Part shown: one piece after another, positions 61,800 through 64,000 of the stretch
How positions within the stretch are numbered: position 1 is the stretch's first letter
How the letters are laid out: each line of letters opens with the position of its first letter
Source: Hemibagrus wyckioides
Taxonomy: Eukaryota > Chordata > Actinopteri > Siluriformes > Bagridae
DNA: 64,000 nt
Direction: 5' to 3'
NCBI RefSeq assembly: GCF_019097595.1
Contig: NC_080734.1
Span: 4,229,392-4,293,391 of the forward strand
Notes under the pieces: model-generated
Told to the model about the DNA's origin: nothing
Seen by the model: the letters and a program-made list of their open reading frames with translations, nothing else
The model's database searches: none
Translations under genes and position numbers: made by a program

Positions 61800-62949
61800 C
61801 AAAGTTGATACGACAAAATAAGCAGATTGCTGCATTCCAGAGAAAACTCAATGCGACAATCAGAATCAAGAATTACATATAAGAACCACACGGCTATGTA
61901 ATATCTTGTTTTTGCAAATGATTTGCTTTCATCCCAGCAAATTCCTGTTAAAAAACAACAAATTAATCTTAATGACTTAAATTGCACTTTAAAATTCTGA
62001 ATAGTGTGGGGGCATTGTTTTGTATTCTATTCACACCCAAAGGTAGTGTTTAAGCATTAACGCATTGTGATTAGATTATGGCTTACACCATCTTTTCCCA
62101 GCATAGCCCCGCCCACTTTAGATGGACGAAATTTCTATGGATTTAATGTAGTTTAATTATAAGTTTAAAACAAACACTGTTCATTTTGCACATCGCAATA
62201 GTCAAGTGTTATCCTCACATGGAGCTTTTGTCCGTATTTAAATTGCATGTTGTGATGTCACTACTCCCATCATGCCAGTTTGTTATGATTGATCCCAGTT
62301 CATAGGGGAAGTAATTCTGTGTAACATAGAAAAGTGTGTGTTTGTTCATTAACAGATCACAATGTGGATTCAGAAGCCCAGAATGTACCCATGAAAACGA
62401 AACACAAATGAGGACGTCGAGTGCGTCACTGAGCACACGTCTGTTTATCTCCATGTCTTTCTTCATCCTGTTGGAAGACGTAAAGTGTTACAAAATAGGC
62501 TCTCCTGTCTACAACACATTCCTCAGACAGGTTGTGGTACGGGTAAGTAAGGAGAAATTGTGTAAGTGTGGATTTTGGCTGATTTTTGATTTGACCCCAG
62601 GTGACCTTGGATAAATATTTGTCTTACCTGAGTAGATGTCACGTTGTCATTTATCTCTGTAGATAAGCTTTTAGACAAGAACATATTTTACATGGACTGC
62701 ATTCTGATTGGCCAGAAGGTGTTGATTTGCTTTCTTTTAATATTACTGATAATACTGTAGCAGCGTTGATCTGCTGTTTGAGTTGTTTATTTAACGTTAA
62801 TTCAGTTTCATTGTATAGCTCTTTCTCAGAAAGAACAGTTTTCAGAAAATAGCTTCAATGCAGGAAATCTATACATTCAATGCAGGAAATCTATAAATTC
62901 AGGATATAAATGATTATTTTAAAATTGTAATTGTAATGGAAGGATCTCA

Positions 62950-63230
62950 TTTTTGTCTTGAAGAAAGACATTCTTCAAGACAAAGACAAGCATGGTAACA
63001 AAAACAGCTGCTTTATTTATTTATTTATTTATGTAATTTTTTATTAAAAATAATAATTAAATTTATTTATTTATTTTTGTCTTGAAGAAAGATATTCTTC
63101 AAGACAAAGACAAGCACGGTAACAAGAACAGCTTTCTTTCTTTCTTTAATTATTTATTTATTATTGTTATTATTATTTTATTAATTAATTAATTTATTTA
63201 TTTATTTATCTTGAAGAGAGACATTCTATG
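62950..63230. repeat. Tandem ~124-bp repeat with hairpin core
   Basis: TTTTGTCTTGAAGAAAGACA with TTCTTCAAGACAAAGACAAG and CATGGTAACA at 62951 recurs at about 63075, and a third, decayed start lies at about 63208. Each unit contains a palindrome (GTCTTGAAGAA facing TTCTTCAAGAC) followed by ATTT-rich sequence. Confidence 0.75.
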
Positions 63231-63769
63231 GTTAAACATAACCATAAATGGATGAGAAAAAAAAATCATTATTTAATGGCGTGACTGTCGGGCTGGAAGT
63301 AAATGCTTTAGGTTCGTATTTGTTGTTAAAAGAAGGTTGTGGCTGAAGGGATGAGGTGTCATCGGTGACCCGGGTCATTGTGTAATGAATAATAATTATA
63401 GTGACTCAACCCACACGCTTCCCACATCAAACACACGCGTGGTCGAGAGCAAAAGTTTGCAGCCCCCCTTTTGCTTTCTGAGTGGAAAGAAAGAAAACTC
63501 TAGCTGTAATTTTCAACTGGTCTAACACACAGAGGCTTTATTTAAAGCTCCTTTTTAATTTGAGCTTTGACACAGTGTAAATATTACAGAAGCTAAGCCT
63601 CGGGTCTTATTATTAGCGAGCTGGTTTCGGTTTAATTCCTGATATTTTACTCTGAACAGTAACAGGATTTTGTGTTTGTCCTTTCTGATGTCCTGATGCT
63701 ACCACCACCATGCTTTACTGGTGAAAAGTCCAAGATTAATGTTAGACTTATGTTTTAATTTGTTTGTAT

Positions 63770-63880
63770 AAATCTCTAATGAACAAGCCTGAGGCCACTG
63801 TGGTGAGGAAAAACTCCCTTAGATGGAGGAGGAAGAAACCTTCCAGAGGAACCTCATCCTCATCCTCATCCTCAATGTGA
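63770..63880. repeat. Dispersed fish repeat (possible)
   Basis: GAACAAGCCTGAGGCCACTG, GTGAGGAAAAACTCCCTTAG and GAAGAAACCTTCCAGAGGAA resemble a repeat common in catfish and related genomes. Family name unknown to me. It is followed by a CTCATC run. Confidence 0.5.
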
Positions 63881-63957
63881 TTATAAACACCTGTGAGTGT
63901 GATTATAAATAATGTGTCTTCTACAGTCATATACAATTATATTAGACATTAATTAGT

Positions 63958-63993
<36 letters not shown>

Positions 63994-64000
63994 TTTCTTT

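Larger units (their letters stand above)
60670..64000. other. Intergenic region downstream of ARMT1
   Basis: In other vertebrates CCDC170 and ESR1 follow. No exon of either is recognisable here. The region contains a Tc1-derived foldback element, a TCTA array (61741-61799), hairpin tandem repeats (62950-63230), a MITE-like piece (62685-62800) and a dispersed repeat near 63780-63870. The open frame at 62336-62614 has no recognisable domain and is not called as a gene. The window ends in a TTTC run (63958-63996). Confidence 0.5.

Noticed and set aside
62336..62614. 92-codon open frame as a possible exon of CCDC170 or a new gene
   Set aside because: Lacks recognisable coiled-coil sequence, conserved motif or convincing splice signals; left uncalled.

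Overview
This is teleost fish nuclear DNA, probably otophysan and possibly catfish, judged from the dense GT/GA/GATA/TCTA microsatellites, several families of Tc1 transposons including a Sleeping Beauty-type copy, and fish-type SINE-like repeats. The fish origin is secure; the order is a guess. Three protein genes, all with introns, can be assembled from the sequence. They are AKAP12 (plus strand, about 1-36.2 kb), ZBTB2 (minus strand, about 38.5-50.1 kb) and ARMT1 (plus strand, 53.5-60.7 kb). This is the same order and orientation as the vertebrate AKAP12-ZBTB2-RMND1-ARMT1-CCDC170-ESR1 block on human 6q25, except that no RMND1 can be seen between ZBTB2 and ARMT1.

AKAP12: a small coding exon at 3.1 kb belongs to the long (alpha-type) N-terminus, whose first exon lies outside the window. 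A second first exon at 23.49 kb encodes the short beta/SSeCKS-type start. Both join in the same phase to one 4.6-kb exon at 27.07-31.70 kb. The stop codon sits four bases before the donor of a 3'UTR intron, and a terminal 3'UTR exon runs from 34.55 to about 36.25 kb. The 24-kb intron region holds a degenerate tandem array flanked by two related repeat blocks, several Tc1 relics, a TTG-rich higher-order satellite and other repeats.

ZBTB2: two coding exons (43.76-43.59 and 41.73-40.31 kb) give a 530-residue BTB/zinc-finger protein. A CpG-rich promoter with a probable non-coding first exon lies at 49.9-50.1 kb. Its introns carry a 31-bp minisatellite of about 25 copies, a Tc1-derived MITE and two large inverted repeats.

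ARMT1: five exons join in perfect phase into 449 codons plus a stop. The start codon lies within a YY1-type motif. A nearly complete Tc1 element with TA target duplications lies in intron 1.

AKAP12 and ZBTB2 are convergent; ZBTB2 and ARMT1 are divergent across about 3.5 kb. The genes are linked by conserved synteny, not by a shared pathway: a kinase scaffold, a transcriptional repressor, and a damage-control phosphatase/carboxyl methyltransferase. Four CTCF-like motifs switch orientation across the ZBTB2 region and may mark a chromatin boundary. I found no tRNA or rRNA genes, CRISPR arrays or viral genes. The very long serine-, leucine-, cysteine- or histidine-rich open frames are translations of simple repeats.
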